64,000 nucleotides of DNA from Bacillus sp. AZ43 (GTDB lineage: Bacteria > Actinomycetota > Actinomycetes > Mycobacteriales > Geodermatophilaceae), in contig SPQJ01000008.1 in NCBI GenBank assembly GCA_004570425.1, positions 50,714 to 114,713 on the forward strand. Reading direction: 5' to 3'. Within the stretch, counting starts at the first letter, position 1; every line of letters starts with the position of its first letter. The position numbers and the translations under genes were made by a program. Positions 49,438 through 57,522 of this stretch are shown here, piece by piece. Under the pieces are notes generated by a model. It made no database searches, was not told where the DNA came from, and worked only from the letters and a program-made list of their open reading frames with translations.

Positions 49438-49465
49438 GCGGATCGTGGCCGTCGTTCGACCCCGC

Positions 49466-49479
49466 GTGAGCAACCTCAC
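49466..49479. promoter_or_regulatory. CRP/FNR-type operator upstream of whiB1
   Basis: GTGA-GCAACC-TCAC is a perfect palindrome with the half-sites and 6-base spacer of the CRP consensus. Its centre is about 70 bases upstream of the start predicted from the TTGACA promoter. Mycobacterial whiB1 is controlled by the cAMP receptor protein. The rest of the gap 49267-49571 shows no gene. Confidence 0.65.
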
Positions 49480-49571
49480 CACGCGCGTGCTAGGCCCGCC
49501 ACTCGACGGAACCACACGCCGGTCGAGACCGTTGACAAGCGCTTCCGGACGTGCACAACCGATCGGCCTGA

Positions 49572-50594
49572 TCAGGCCACGACGCGCAGCGCGGCGGGCA
49601 CGTGCCGGACCCGGAGGCCCGTCGCCGTCCCCAGGTGGTCGCCGTCGACCTGCCAGCCCTGCGGGCGGCTGGCGCTCAGCGACAACTCCTCGAGGTCGTG
49701 CCGCCGGTGGATCCCCCGCCCGCGGGCGTCGGGCTCGCGGGCGAGCGTCTGGCGCAGCGTGTGCAGCATGCGCAGCGCGCCCATGCGGCCCATCGCGAAG
49801 ACGTCCAGGCCGGTGTCGAAGCTGGCCTCCGGCGACGGGTTCACCGGCCGGGCGCCCAGGTAGGTCCACGGGCTGACGTTCGACACCAGGCAGAGGAACA
49901 GCTCGTCGAGGTCCGGCTCGCCCGGCAGGTGCAGCGTCATCGCCGGCCGGCGGCGCTCTCGGCCCAGCAGGAAGGCGCTGGTCGCCTCCTTGACGTAGAG
50001 CGCGCCGGTGGAGCGGCGTCCGGCGGCCCGCCGGGCCTCGACGCGGGCGATGACCTCGGCGTCGAAGCCGAGCCCCGCGGCGAACACGAACCATCGCGGG
50101 TCGGTCCAGCCGTCGTGCGCCGCGGCCTCGGCCTCGGCGGCCCGTTCGGCCGCCTGCGGCGTGGTCCCCCGGACGGCCGCGGTGCTGGTGCCGGTCGCGC
50201 TCGCGGTGCCCAGGGAGACCATGCGGGTGCGTCCGGCCCGCAGCGACGCCAGGATCTCCGCCGTCGCCTCCACCGGGTCGCGGGAGCGGCCGAGCGCCCG
50301 CGAGAAGACGTTGGTCGACCCGCCGGGGACGACGGCGAGCATGGGCAGGTGCGGCGCCGGGCCGTTCGCCAGCAGCCCGTTGACCACCTCGTTCACCGTG
50401 CCGTCGCCACCGACGGACACCACGAGGTCCATGCCCTCGGCGACGGCCTGCTCACCGAGCTCCCGGCCGTGCCCGCGGTGGCCGGTCTCCACGACGTCGA
50501 GCTTGAGCTCGCTCGCCAGGGCGCCGACGAGCACGTCGCGCATCTTGGCGCTGGTGGTCGTCGCCGCGGGGTTGACCACCACGAGCGCACGCAT
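49572..50594 (-). CDS. Diacylglycerol / lipid kinase family protein
   Basis: A 340-residue lipid kinase of the LCB5/YegS group. The nucleotide motif SVGGDGTVNEVVNG (GGDGT at 62-66) and PGGSTNVFSRALG are characteristic; an Ala/Glu-rich insert (about 150-175) precedes FAAGLGFDAEVIARVE and the beta-rich C-terminal domain ending in VDGDHLGTATGLRVRHVPAALRVV. Such kinases phosphorylate diacylglycerol, phosphatidylglycerol or sphingoid-like lipids on the inner membrane face. M. tuberculosis Rv3218, beside whiB1, is the positional equivalent. Substrate not determined. Start ATG 50594. Confidence 0.9.
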   Translation of the reverse strand: MRALVVVNPAATTTSAKMRDVLVGALASELKLDVVETGHRGHGRELGEQAVAEGMDLVVSVGGDGTVNEVVNGLLANGPAPHLPMLAVVPGGSTNVFSRALGRSRDPVEATAEILASLRAGRTRMVSLGTASATGTSTAAVRGTTPQAAERAAEAEAAAHDGWTDPRWFVFAAGLGFDAEVIARVEARRAAGRRSTGALYVKEATSAFLLGRERRRPAMTLHLPGEPDLDELFLCLVSNVSPWTYLGARPVNPSPEASFDTGLDVFAMGRMGALRMLHTLRQTLAREPDARGRGIHRRHDLEELSLSASRPQGWQVDGDHLGTATGLRVRHVPAALRVVA

Positions 50595-50642
50595 GGACGC
50601 AAGGCTAACCAGCGCAGCAGCGGATCCGCGTAACCTCGCGTC

Positions 50643-51125
50643 GTGCCCGAGCCCAGCAGCCCGTCGTCCCAGCCGCCGCGCCGGGTCATGGACCGGCTGT
50701 TCGGTGCGGCTGCCGTGCCGTCCGCGCCGCGCCCGGAGCGCGAGCGGACCGAGGCGCCACCGGCGCTGCGCCGCGCCGCGCTCGTGGTGGGCCTCGAAGC
50801 GGTGGCCATCGGCGCCGGCGCGCTCGTGTGGCTGTGGCTGACCCTCACCGGCGACCCCGACAGCCTCGCCCGCGCCCTGGCCGAGGTGGTCGTCCTCGCG
50901 CTCCTCGCGGCCGGGCTCGGTGCCGCCGCCGCCGGCCTGGCGCGGGCGGCCGGCTGGGCGCGCGGGCCGGTGGTCGCCGCGCAGATCTTCCTCGGCCTGT
51001 CGGGCTTCGTCGCCGCCTTCGAGGCGCAGCTGCCGCTGGTCGGCGTCCCGGTCCTGGTCGTCGTCGCGACGGTCCTCTACCTGCTGGCCACCCCGGAGGC
51101 GCGGCTGCCGTACCTGGACCGCTGA
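50643..51125 (+). CDS. Four-helix integral membrane protein (Rv3217c-like)
   Basis: A 160-residue protein. A proline- and arginine-rich cytoplasmic N-terminus (1-42) is followed by four hydrophobic helices: about 45-65 (AALVVGLEAVAIGAGALVWLWL), 75-98, 105-125 and 130-150 (LPLVGVPVLVVVATVLYLLATPEA). No charged catalytic residues lie in the membrane. It matches the small membrane protein next to the lipid kinase gene in mycobacteria (Rv3217c) in size and place. GTG 50643, divergent from the lipid kinase gene with a 48-base gap. Function unknown. Confidence 0.75.
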   Translation: MPEPSSPSSQPPRRVMDRLFGAAAVPSAPRPERERTEAPPALRRAALVVGLEAVAIGAGALVWLWLTLTGDPDSLARALAEVVVLALLAAGLGAAAAGLARAAGWARGPVVAAQIFLGLSGFVAAFEAQLPLVGVPVLVVVATVLYLLATPEARLPYLDR

Positions 51126-51138
51126 GGCGGCCTGACTC

Positions 51139-51930
51139 CTACACCAGGTCGATGACGTCGGCGATCGAGTCGCAGATCCGGCTCGGCCGGAACGGGAAGC
51201 GCCCGACGTCGGCCGCGCTCGTGGAGCCCGACAGCACGAGGACCGTCTCGAGTCCCGCCTCGATGCCGGCGACGACGTCGGTGTCCATGCGGTCGCCCAC
51301 CATGATCGTCGACTCGGAGTGCGCCTCGATCCGGTTCATGGCGCTGCGGAACATCATCGGGTTCGGCTTGCCGACGAAGTAGGGCTCGGCGCCGGTCGCG
51401 CGGGTGATCATGGCGGCCACCGACCCGGTGGCCGGCAGCGGCCCCTCGGGCGAGGGGCCGGTGACGTCGGGGTTGGTGGCGATGAAGCGGGCGCCGCGGC
51501 CGATCAGCCGGATGGCCCGCGTGATGGCCTCGAACGAGTAGGTGCGCGTCTCGCCGAGGACGACGTAGTCGGGGTCGGAGTCGGTCATCACGTAGCCGAC
51601 CTCGTGCAGCGCCGTCGTCAGGCCCGCCTCACCGATCACGTAGGCCGAGCCGCCGGGCAGCTGGGTGGTGAGGAAGTCCGCCGTCGCCAGCGCCGAGGTC
51701 CAGATGGCCTCCTCCGGCACGTGCAGGCCGGTGCGGGCCAGCCGCGCGGCGAGGTCGCGCGGCGTGAAGATCGAGTTGTTCGTCAGGACCAGGAAGCGGC
51801 GGCCCTTGTCCACCAGGCGCTCGAGGAACTCGGCGGCGCCCGGGAGCGCCTTCTCCTCGTGGACGAGGACGCCGTCCATGTCGGTGAGCCAGCACTCGAT
51901 CGGTCCGCGTTCGGTCGTCACGGCGCACAC
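51139..51930 (-). CDS. HAD-IIA family sugar phosphatase (NagD-like)
   Basis: A 263-residue haloacid-dehalogenase phosphatase. Motif I is LTDMDGVLV (nucleophile and acid Asp), motif II LTNNS, motif III lysine in FVGKPNPMMF, motif IV MVGDRMDTDVVAG. The large cap between motifs II and III is of the C2A type that defines HAD-IIA (NagD, AraL, PGP). These dephosphorylate sugar or nucleotide phosphates with broad specificity. The first start is GTG 51930; GTG 51921, three codons on, is equally plausible. The stop converges on that of the membrane protein gene. Confidence 0.9.
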   Translation of the reverse strand: MCAVTTERGPIECWLTDMDGVLVHEEKALPGAAEFLERLVDKGRRFLVLTNNSIFTPRDLAARLARTGLHVPEEAIWTSALATADFLTTQLPGGSAYVIGEAGLTTALHEVGYVMTDSDPDYVVLGETRTYSFEAITRAIRLIGRGARFIATNPDVTGPSPEGPLPATGSVAAMITRATGAEPYFVGKPNPMMFRSAMNRIEAHSESTIMVGDRMDTDVVAGIEAGLETVLVLSGSTSAADVGRFPFRPSRICDSIADVIDLV

Positions 51931-51960
51931 GCTAGTGCCCGCGGGCGACCCGACCCGTGC

Positions 51961-52446
51961 TCAGCGCGGTGAACGCGAGGCGGCGAAGCGGGGAAGGGCG
52001 TCGTCGGTGAGGCGGAAGACGGTCCACTCGTCCATCGGGACGGCGCCGGCCGCCTCGTAGAACTCGATCGACGGGGTGTTCCAGTCGAGCACCGACCACT
52101 CCAGCCGCGAGTAGCCGCGCTCGACGCAGAGCGCGGCCAGCGTGCGCAGCAGCTCCTTGCCCAGGCCGGTGCCGCGGTGGGCGGGGGAGACGTAGAGGTC
52201 CTCGAGGTAGATGCCGTGCGTGCCGCGCCAGGTGGAGAAGTTGAGGAACCACAGGGCCATGCCGACGACCTCGCCGCCCACCTCGGCGACGTGACCGAAG
52301 AGGGCGGGGGAGTCGCCGAACAGGTGCGCGGTGAGCTGGTCCTCGGTCAGTCGCACCTCGTCGAGCGCCTTCTCGTACTCGGCGAGCTCACGGACGAGCC
52401 CGACCACCGCGGGAACGTCGTCGGGCCGGATGGGCCGCACGGTCAC
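51961..52446 (-). CDS. GNAT acetyltransferase (diamine/spermidine acetyltransferase-like)
   Basis: 161 residues. The pattern TVRPIRPDDVPAVVGLVRELAEYEKALDEVRLTEDQLTAHLFG, then MALWFLNFSTWRGTHGIYLEDLYVSPAHRGTGLGKELLRTLAALC and WSVLDWNTPSIEFYEAAGAVPMDEWTVFRL is very close to the SSAT-like GNAT group that includes thialysine and diamine acetyltransferases. The acetyl-CoA loop RGTGLG is intact. Its GTG start overlaps the pssA stop (GTGA), so it forms the end of the psd-pssA operon. A role in phospholipid synthesis is not implied by its family; the linkage may be regulatory only. Confidence 0.9.
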   Translation of the reverse strand: MTVRPIRPDDVPAVVGLVRELAEYEKALDEVRLTEDQLTAHLFGDSPALFGHVAEVGGEVVGMALWFLNFSTWRGTHGIYLEDLYVSPAHRGTGLGKELLRTLAALCVERGYSRLEWSVLDWNTPSIEFYEAAGAVPMDEWTVFRLTDDALPRFAASRSPR

Positions 52447-53243
52447 GACAGGACCTCCTTGAGGCGGGTGGGCAGCAGCCGGCCCAGCGGGGCGACGATC
52501 GGGACGAGGACCGGCGCCAGCAGGTAGCCGTAGGCCAGCGCGATGCCGGTGACCACGGGGACGAACGCGAAGCCGATCACCAGCAGCACCGCGGTCGCGA
52601 TCAGCCCGTAGGGACGCCCGCTCTTCGGGCTGACCAGCGACCGGAAGGACCGGAAGCGGATGTTGGTGACCATCAGCAGTGCCGGCACCAGGACGATCAG
52701 CAGCACCCAGAGCCGGTCGCGGCCCTGCATGGAGTCACCGAACGCGAACACCGACGCCAGGACGACGCCCGCCGCGCCGGGGCTCGGCATGCCGACGAAG
52801 TAGCGCTTGTCCGCCGTCGGGTCGACGGTGGTGTTGAACCGGGCGAGCCGGATCGCCGCGCAGGCCACCCACACGAAGCAGACCACCCAGCCCAGCGGGT
52901 CCCACTCGTCCTGGCCCTCGGAGAAGAGGGTGAAGGCGAGCAGCGCCGGGGCCAGGCCGAATGACACCAGGTCGGCGAGCGAGTCGAACTGCAGCCCGAA
53001 CGGGGTGACCGAGCCGACCAGCCGGGCGACGGCGCCGTCGGTGATGTCGAAGAGGACGGAGAGCCCGAGCAGCACCGCGGCGAGCTCGTACTGGCCGCGG
53101 ATCGACACCAGGATGGCGAAGAACCCGCAGAACATGTTGCCGAGCGTGAACAGGCTCGGGAGCGTGGCCAGCGCGCGGCGGCGCGTGCCCCGCACCGAGC
53201 CCCGGACGAACTCCACGGTGGCCGTGCGACGCGTGGGTGGCAT
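52443..53243 (-). CDS. pssA: CDP-diacylglycerol-serine O-phosphatidyltransferase
   Basis: A 266-residue integral membrane enzyme. The CDP-alcohol phosphotransferase motif DG(x)2AR(x)8G(x)3D(x)3D is complete in DITDGAVARLVGSVTPFGLQFDSLAD, near residues 66-92. About six to eight helices follow. It makes phosphatidylserine from CDP-diacylglycerol and serine. The type II (SMALL) architecture and the TLGNMFCGFFAI entry helix match actinobacterial PssA. It follows psd by 9 bases, so synthesis and decarboxylation of phosphatidylserine are in one operon, as in mycobacteria (Rv0436c-Rv0437c). Confidence 0.94.
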   Translation of the reverse strand: MPPTRRTATVEFVRGSVRGTRRRALATLPSLFTLGNMFCGFFAILVSIRGQYELAAVLLGLSVLFDITDGAVARLVGSVTPFGLQFDSLADLVSFGLAPALLAFTLFSEGQDEWDPLGWVVCFVWVACAAIRLARFNTTVDPTADKRYFVGMPSPGAAGVVLASVFAFGDSMQGRDRLWVLLIVLVPALLMVTNIRFRSFRSLVSPKSGRPYGLIATAVLLVIGFAFVPVVTGIALAYGYLLAPVLVPIVAPLGRLLPTRLKEVLS

Positions 53244-53252
53244 GGCGGGGCC

Positions 53253-53909
53253 TCAGCCCGCGGCGGGCCAGCGCGCGATGACGGTCTCGCCGCCGCGCAC
53301 CCGCTGCCCCGTGGTCACGGTGATCTGGCACTCGCGGGGGACGAAGACGTCCATCCGGGAGCCGAACTTCATCAGCCCCATCCGCTCACCGGTCGCCAGC
53401 CGGTCGCCCACGCCGGTGCGGGTGACGATGCGGCGGGCCAGCACGCCGACGATCTGCCGGAAGACGACGGTCCGGTCGCCTTCGCGCAGCCAGAGCTCGC
53501 TGCGCTCGTTCCGGTGCGCGGACTCCTTGCGGTAGGCGGCCAGGAAGCTGCCCTTCCGGTAGGAGCTCTCGACGACCTCGCCGTGGTACGGCGACCGGTT
53601 GACGTGCACGTCGACGACGGAGAGGAAGACGCTGACCTGCTGCCAGTCGCCCTCGGGGGCGACCCCGTCCTGCGGCTCCCCGGCGACCATCACCACGCCG
53701 TCGGCGGGGGAGAGCACGTCGTCGGGGTGCGGCGGGACGACGTCGCAGCTCCGGTCCGGGTCCCGGAAGAACAGCGCCATGTAGGCCGACAGGCCGAGGA
53801 ACGGCAGTGCGACCCATCGAGCCGCCCACCAGCGTCCGGCGAGCGCAGCCAGAGCCGCGGGGGCGAGGGGTCCGGTGATGAAAGGCCACCCGGCCCGGTC
53901 GATGCGCAT
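53253..53909 (-). CDS. psd: Phosphatidylserine decarboxylase (short, archaeal-type)
   Basis: A 218-residue proenzyme. The self-cleavage site is FGSR (in MKFGSRMDVFVP), the variant of LGST found in short decarboxylases; cleavage before the serine would give the pyruvoyl alpha chain of about 35 residues. SPADGVVM, VFLSVVDVHVNRSPYHGEVV and KSAHRNERSELWL are the conserved core. An N-terminal membrane segment (about 12-50) attaches it to the membrane. It converts phosphatidylserine to phosphatidylethanolamine. First gene of the psd-pssA-GNAT operon; ATG 53909. Confidence 0.94.
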   Translation of the reverse strand: MRIDRAGWPFITGPLAPAALAALAGRWWAARWVALPFLGLSAYMALFFRDPDRSCDVVPPHPDDVLSPADGVVMVAGEPQDGVAPEGDWQQVSVFLSVVDVHVNRSPYHGEVVESSYRKGSFLAAYRKESAHRNERSELWLREGDRTVVFRQIVGVLARRIVTRTGVGDRLATGERMGLMKFGSRMDVFVPRECQITVTTGQRVRGGETVIARWPAAG

Positions 53910-54026
53910 GGTGGGCCGAACGTTACCGGCCGGGCCCGGACGGGGTCGGCACGTGCACCCCGGCCCGGGAACGACGGAGCCGCCGCCCGCCGGGGAGGCG
54001 GTGCGACGGCTCCGTCGGTGCGGAGG

Positions 54027-54431
54027 TCAGGCGGCGGCCTTCGTCTCCCAGAAGATCTTGTCGATCTCGGCGATGTAGTCGAGCAGCTTCTGGCCCTCTG
54101 CGGGGTCCATGCTGCCCTTGCCACCGGCCGCGCCGGCCTGCTTGGTGGCCTTGTTGAACAGCTCGTGCAGCTGCGGGTACTTCTCGAAGTGCGGGGCCTT
54201 GAAGTAGTCGGTCCACAGCACCCACAGGTGGTGCTTGACCAGGTCCGACCGCTGCTCCTTGATCAGGACGGCGCGCTGCCGGAAGACCGGGTCCTCGTTG
54301 GCCTGGTACTTCTCCTGGATGGCCTTGACCGACTCGGCCTCGATGCGGGCCTGGGCCGGGTCGTACACGCCGCAGGGGAGGTCGCAGTGCGCGGTGGCCT
54401 CCACGGCGGAGAACATGCGGGTGAGACGCAT
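54027..54431 (-). CDS. sodN: Nickel superoxide dismutase precursor
   Basis: A 134-residue proenzyme. The nickel hook is HCDLPCGVYDP, with H15, C16 and C20 supplying the ligands once a 14-residue propeptide (MRLTRMFSAVEATA) is removed so that H15 becomes the N-terminus. The remaining four-helix bundle (HHLWVLWTDYFKAPHFEKYPQLHELFNKATK) is full length. It is divergent from its maturation protease gene. The ribosome-binding site GGAGG can pair with CCTCC just before the ATG, which could lower translation. No separate Nur box is evident in the short gap. Confidence 0.96.
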   Translation of the reverse strand: MRLTRMFSAVEATAHCDLPCGVYDPAQARIEAESVKAIQEKYQANEDPVFRQRAVLIKEQRSDLVKHHLWVLWTDYFKAPHFEKYPQLHELFNKATKQAGAAGGKGSMDPAEGQKLLDYIAEIDKIFWETKAAA

Positions 54432-54482
54432 GGAGGTGCCTCCGGATGTCGTGGGGTTGGGTCGTCTGCGACCCTACTCGCG

Positions 54483-54845
54483 GTGATCCACGACGACAGC
54501 GCGGGCGAAGCGGTCGAGGGCCTGCGCAGCGCCTGGGTCCAGGTGCGGGTGACCGGCCCGTCGATGTCGCCGACGGTGCGGCACGGCGACCGGCTGCTGG
54601 CCCGCCGGGTCCCTCCCGGCGCGGCCCGCGCTGGTGACGTCGTCCTCGCACGGTTCCCCTCCCGGCCCGAGCTGCTCGTCGTGAAGCGGGTGCGCCGTCG
54701 GGTGGACGGCGGGCACTGGGTGGAGGGCGACAACGCGTTCGTCACCGATGACAGCCGGTCGTACGGGCCAGCCGTCGTGGTCGGGCGGGTCGTGGGCCGG
54801 CTCTGGCCGCGGCCGGGCCGGCTGCCCGCCCCGCCCTCCGGCTGA
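54483..54845 (+). CDS. sodX: Ni-SOD maturation protease (S26-like, SodX)
   Basis: A 120-residue signal-peptidase-I-like enzyme. The serine is S27 in VTGPSMSPTVRHGD and the general-base lysine K68 in LLVVKRV; EGDN (WVEGDNAFVTDDSRSYG) completes the fold. No transmembrane anchor is present, as expected for the cytosolic protease that trims the Ni-SOD propeptide. GTG 54483 lies 52 bases from the sodN start in divergent orientation. That pairing is diagnostic, since SodX-type genes nearly always sit next to sodN. Confidence 0.93.
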   Translation: MIHDDSAGEAVEGLRSAWVQVRVTGPSMSPTVRHGDRLLARRVPPGAARAGDVVLARFPSRPELLVVKRVRRRVDGGHWVEGDNAFVTDDSRSYGPAVVVGRVVGRLWPRPGRLPAPPSG

Positions 54846-54899
54846 GACCGAGCACCTGACCGGCCGACGGCGCCCGGTCCCCGATTACGCTCGGTGTCC

Positions 54900-56093
54900 A
54901 TGGGCGGCATCGACGCTTCCGATCAGCAGACCTCCGACCGCTTCGCCGGTGACCCGGCCTTCGCGGTGCACGAGGGCGGCAAGCTCGCGGTGGTCTCCAC
55001 CCGGCCGATCGAGTCGACCGCCGACCTCGCGCTCACCTACACGCCGGGGGTCGCCAGGGTCTCCAGCGCCATCGCCGCCGAGCCCGACCTCGCGCGCCGG
55101 TTCACCTGGTCGCCCCGCGTGGTCGCCGTCGTCTCCGACGGCACCGCGGTGCTCGGCCTCGGCGACATCGGGCCGACGGCGTCGCTGCCGGTGATGGAGG
55201 GCAAGGCGTGCCTGTTCAAGGAGTTCGCGGGGCTCTCCGCCGTCCCGGTCGTGCTGTCGACCACCGACGTCGACGCGATCGTGGAGACGGTCGCGGCGAT
55301 CGCGCCGTCCTTCGGCGGGATCAACCTCGAGGACATCAGCGCCCCCCGCTGCTTCGAGATCGAGGCCCGGCTGCGCGAGCGCCTCGACATCCCGGTCATG
55401 CACGACGACCAGCACGGCACGGCGATCGTCGTCCTGGCCGCGCTGCGCAACGCCGCGAAGGTGGTCGGCCGCGAGCTCGCCGACCTGCGGGTGGTCGTCT
55501 CCGGGGCCGGGGCCGCGGGCGTGGCCTGCACCAAGATCCTGCTCGAGGCGGGCGTCCGCGAGATCGCCGTCGCCGACTCCCAGGGCATCCTGCACGCCGG
55601 CCGCGAGGCGCTGACCGGCACGAAGCAGTGGCTGGTCGAGAACACCAACCAGGCCGGGTTCGCCGGGACGATGGTCTCCGCGCTGGCCGGCGCCGACGTC
55701 TACGTCGGGGTCTCGGGCGGTTCGGTCCCGGAGGCGGCGATCGCCTCCATGGCCGAGAACTGCATCGTCTTCTCGCTGGCCAACCCGACGCCCGAGGTGG
55801 ACCCGGAGATGGCCGCGAAGTACGCCGCCGTCGTCGCCACCGGCCGCAGCGACCTGCCCAACCAGATCAACAACGTGCTCGCGTTCCCCGGAATCTTCCG
55901 GGGTGCCATCGACGCCGGCGCCACCAGCATCACCGAGGAGATGAAGCTGGCCGCGGCCACCGCGATCGCCGACGTCGTCGGCGACGAGGTGCGGGCCGAC
56001 TACATCGTGCCGAGCCCGCTGGACCGCCGGGTCGCGGCCGCCGTGGCCGAGGCCGTGGCCGCCTGCGCCCGGGAGCAGGGCGTCACCGTCTAG
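54900..56093 (+). CDS. NAD(P)-dependent malic enzyme
   Basis: A 397-residue short-form malic enzyme (malate to pyruvate and CO2). [13 protein letters not shown] and the Tyr/Lys catalytic region ([13 protein letters not shown]) mark the malic N-domain; [34 protein letters not shown] and the Rossmann loop [17 protein letters not shown] follow, then [14 protein letters not shown]. No phosphotransacetylase domain is attached. The cofactor cannot be settled by eye. ATG 54900 is preferred over a GTG two codons earlier. The stop overlaps the convergent decarboxylase gene by 11 bases. Confidence 0.93.
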   Translation: MGGIDASDQQTSDRFAGDPAFAVHEGGKLAVVSTRPIESTADLALTYTPGVARVSSAIAAEPDLARRFTWSPRVVAVVSDGTAVLGLGDIGPTASLPVMEGKACLFKEFAGLSAVPVVLSTTDVDAIVETVAAIAPSFGGINLEDISAPRCFEIEARLRERLDIPVMHDDQHGTAIVVLAALRNAAKVVGRELADLRVVVSGAGAAGVACTKILLEAGVREIAVADSQGILHAGREALTGTKQWLVENTNQAGFAGTMVSALAGADVYVGVSGGSVPEAAIASMAENCIVFSLANPTPEVDPEMAAKYAAVVATGRSDLPNQINNVLAFPGIFRGAIDAGATSITEEMKLAAATAIADVVGDEVRADYIVPSPLDRRVAAAVAEAVAACAREQGVTV

Positions 56094-57522
56094 GGGCCGG
56101 CCGGTAGACCAGGTCGAGGACGCCGGCGAGCAGGCGCTCGGCGACCGCCCGCGGCAGCGCGGCCACCAGGGCGTGCACCGGCGCCATCCGCTCCGGGAGC
56201 CGTCCGCCGCCCACCCCGGCGAGTTCGAGCAGCGCGTCGACCTCGGCGACGGTGAGGGCCGCCGGGTCGATGGTCGCGGCCGCGGCGACCAGCTCGGGGT
56301 CGGCCACCGGGCGGGGCAGGGCGGCCGCCGCGCCGGCGGCGTCGGCCAGGTCGGCGAGCAGCGCCGGCACCCGGTCGGCCGTCGCCCCGGTGACGGTCAG
56401 GTGCAGCGTCGCCGGCAGGTCGCCACCCGGCTGGGCGAACGGCGGCTGGGGCTGGAGCAGCCAGCCCCGGGCGGTCATCTCGTCGGCGAGGTTGAGCACG
56501 TCGACGCCGTCGGCACCGTGCTGGGCGACGGCGACCAGCGTGGTCACCGGGTCCCCGACCACCCGCAGACCGTCGATCGCGGCGATGCCGGTCGCGAGGG
56601 CGCGGGTGGCGGCGTGCGCCTGCCGGGCCAGGGCGCGGTACCCGTCGGTGCCCAGCCAGCGGTGCACCGCCCAGGCCGCGGCCATGGCACCGGCCGGACG
56701 GGTGCCGGCCAGCGTCGGGTTGACGACGGGGTAGCCCGGCCAGCCGGCGGTGGCGAACCAGTGCTCCTGCCGCAGCTCGGGGTCGGCGGTGAGCAGCACC
56801 GAGACGCCCTTCGGCGCGTAGCCGTACTTGTGCAGGTCGACCGAGAGCGAGGTGACGCCGGGGACCGACAGGTCGAACGGCTCGGGGACGTCGTCCAGGA
56901 AGGGCAGGATCCAGCCGCCGATGCAGGCGTCGACGTGGCAGGGGACGCCGGCCGCGGCGGTGAGCGCGGCGATGTCGGCGACCGGGTCGAGGACGCCGTG
57001 CGGGTAGGACGGCGCGCTGACCACGACCAGCGCCGTCCGCTCGTCCAGCAGGCCCGCGACGACCGACGGGTCCGCGCGGCAGGTGGCCGGATCGACCGCG
57101 ACGTCGACGACCTCGAGGCCGAAGAGGTGGGCGGCCTTGCGGAAGGCGGCGTGCGCGGTGACCGGCAGGAGGAGGCGCGCCCGGCCGGCCCCGGCCGTGC
57201 GGCGCCACCGCTCGCGGGCGGCGAGGACGGCCAGCAGGCAGCTCTCGGTGCCGCCGCTGGTCAGCGTGCCCACGGTGGCGGCGTCGCCGCCGAGCAGGCC
57301 GACGGCGGCGCCGACCAGGTCGTTCTCGATCCGCGCGACGCTCGGGAAGGCGGTCGGGTCGAGCGCGTTCGTCCACTGGAACGCCGCCTGCGCCGCGGCC
57401 GCGAGCTCGTCGATGTCGGCTCGGCCGGAGTCGTAGACGTAGGCCATCGTCGCGCCGCCGTGGGTGGGCAGGTCCCCGGCCTGCATCGCGGTCAGCTCGG
57501 CGAGCACGTCCTGCGGGGTCAT
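56083..57522 (-). CDS. PLP-dependent decarboxylase/lyase with C-terminal extension
   Basis: 479 residues. A fold-type I PLP core of the group II decarboxylase / sphingosine-phosphate-lyase kind is clear: GTLTSGGTESCLLAVLAAR, TAHAAFRKAAHLFGLEV, CHVDACIGGWILPF, and the PLP lysine in SLSVDLHKYGYAPKG. The last about 70 residues (EVDALLELAGVGG...LPERMAPVHALVAALPRAVAERLLAGVLDLVYRP) look like an added helical tail. The start lies in the ATGA overlap at the 3' end of the transporter gene, so the two are translated together. Substrate unknown; an amino acid or phospho-amine taken up by the transporter is a reasonable guess. Confidence 0.85.
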   Translation of the reverse strand: MTPQDVLAELTAMQAGDLPTHGGATMAYVYDSGRADIDELAAAAQAAFQWTNALDPTAFPSVARIENDLVGAAVGLLGGDAATVGTLTSGGTESCLLAVLAARERWRRTAGAGRARLLLPVTAHAAFRKAAHLFGLEVVDVAVDPATCRADPSVVAGLLDERTALVVVSAPSYPHGVLDPVADIAALTAAAGVPCHVDACIGGWILPFLDDVPEPFDLSVPGVTSLSVDLHKYGYAPKGVSVLLTADPELRQEHWFATAGWPGYPVVNPTLAGTRPAGAMAAAWAVHRWLGTDGYRALARQAHAATRALATGIAAIDGLRVVGDPVTTLVAVAQHGADGVDVLNLADEMTARGWLLQPQPPFAQPGGDLPATLHLTVTGATADRVPALLADLADAAGAAAALPRPVADPELVAAAATIDPAALTVAEVDALLELAGVGGGRLPERMAPVHALVAALPRAVAERLLAGVLDLVYRPAPRR

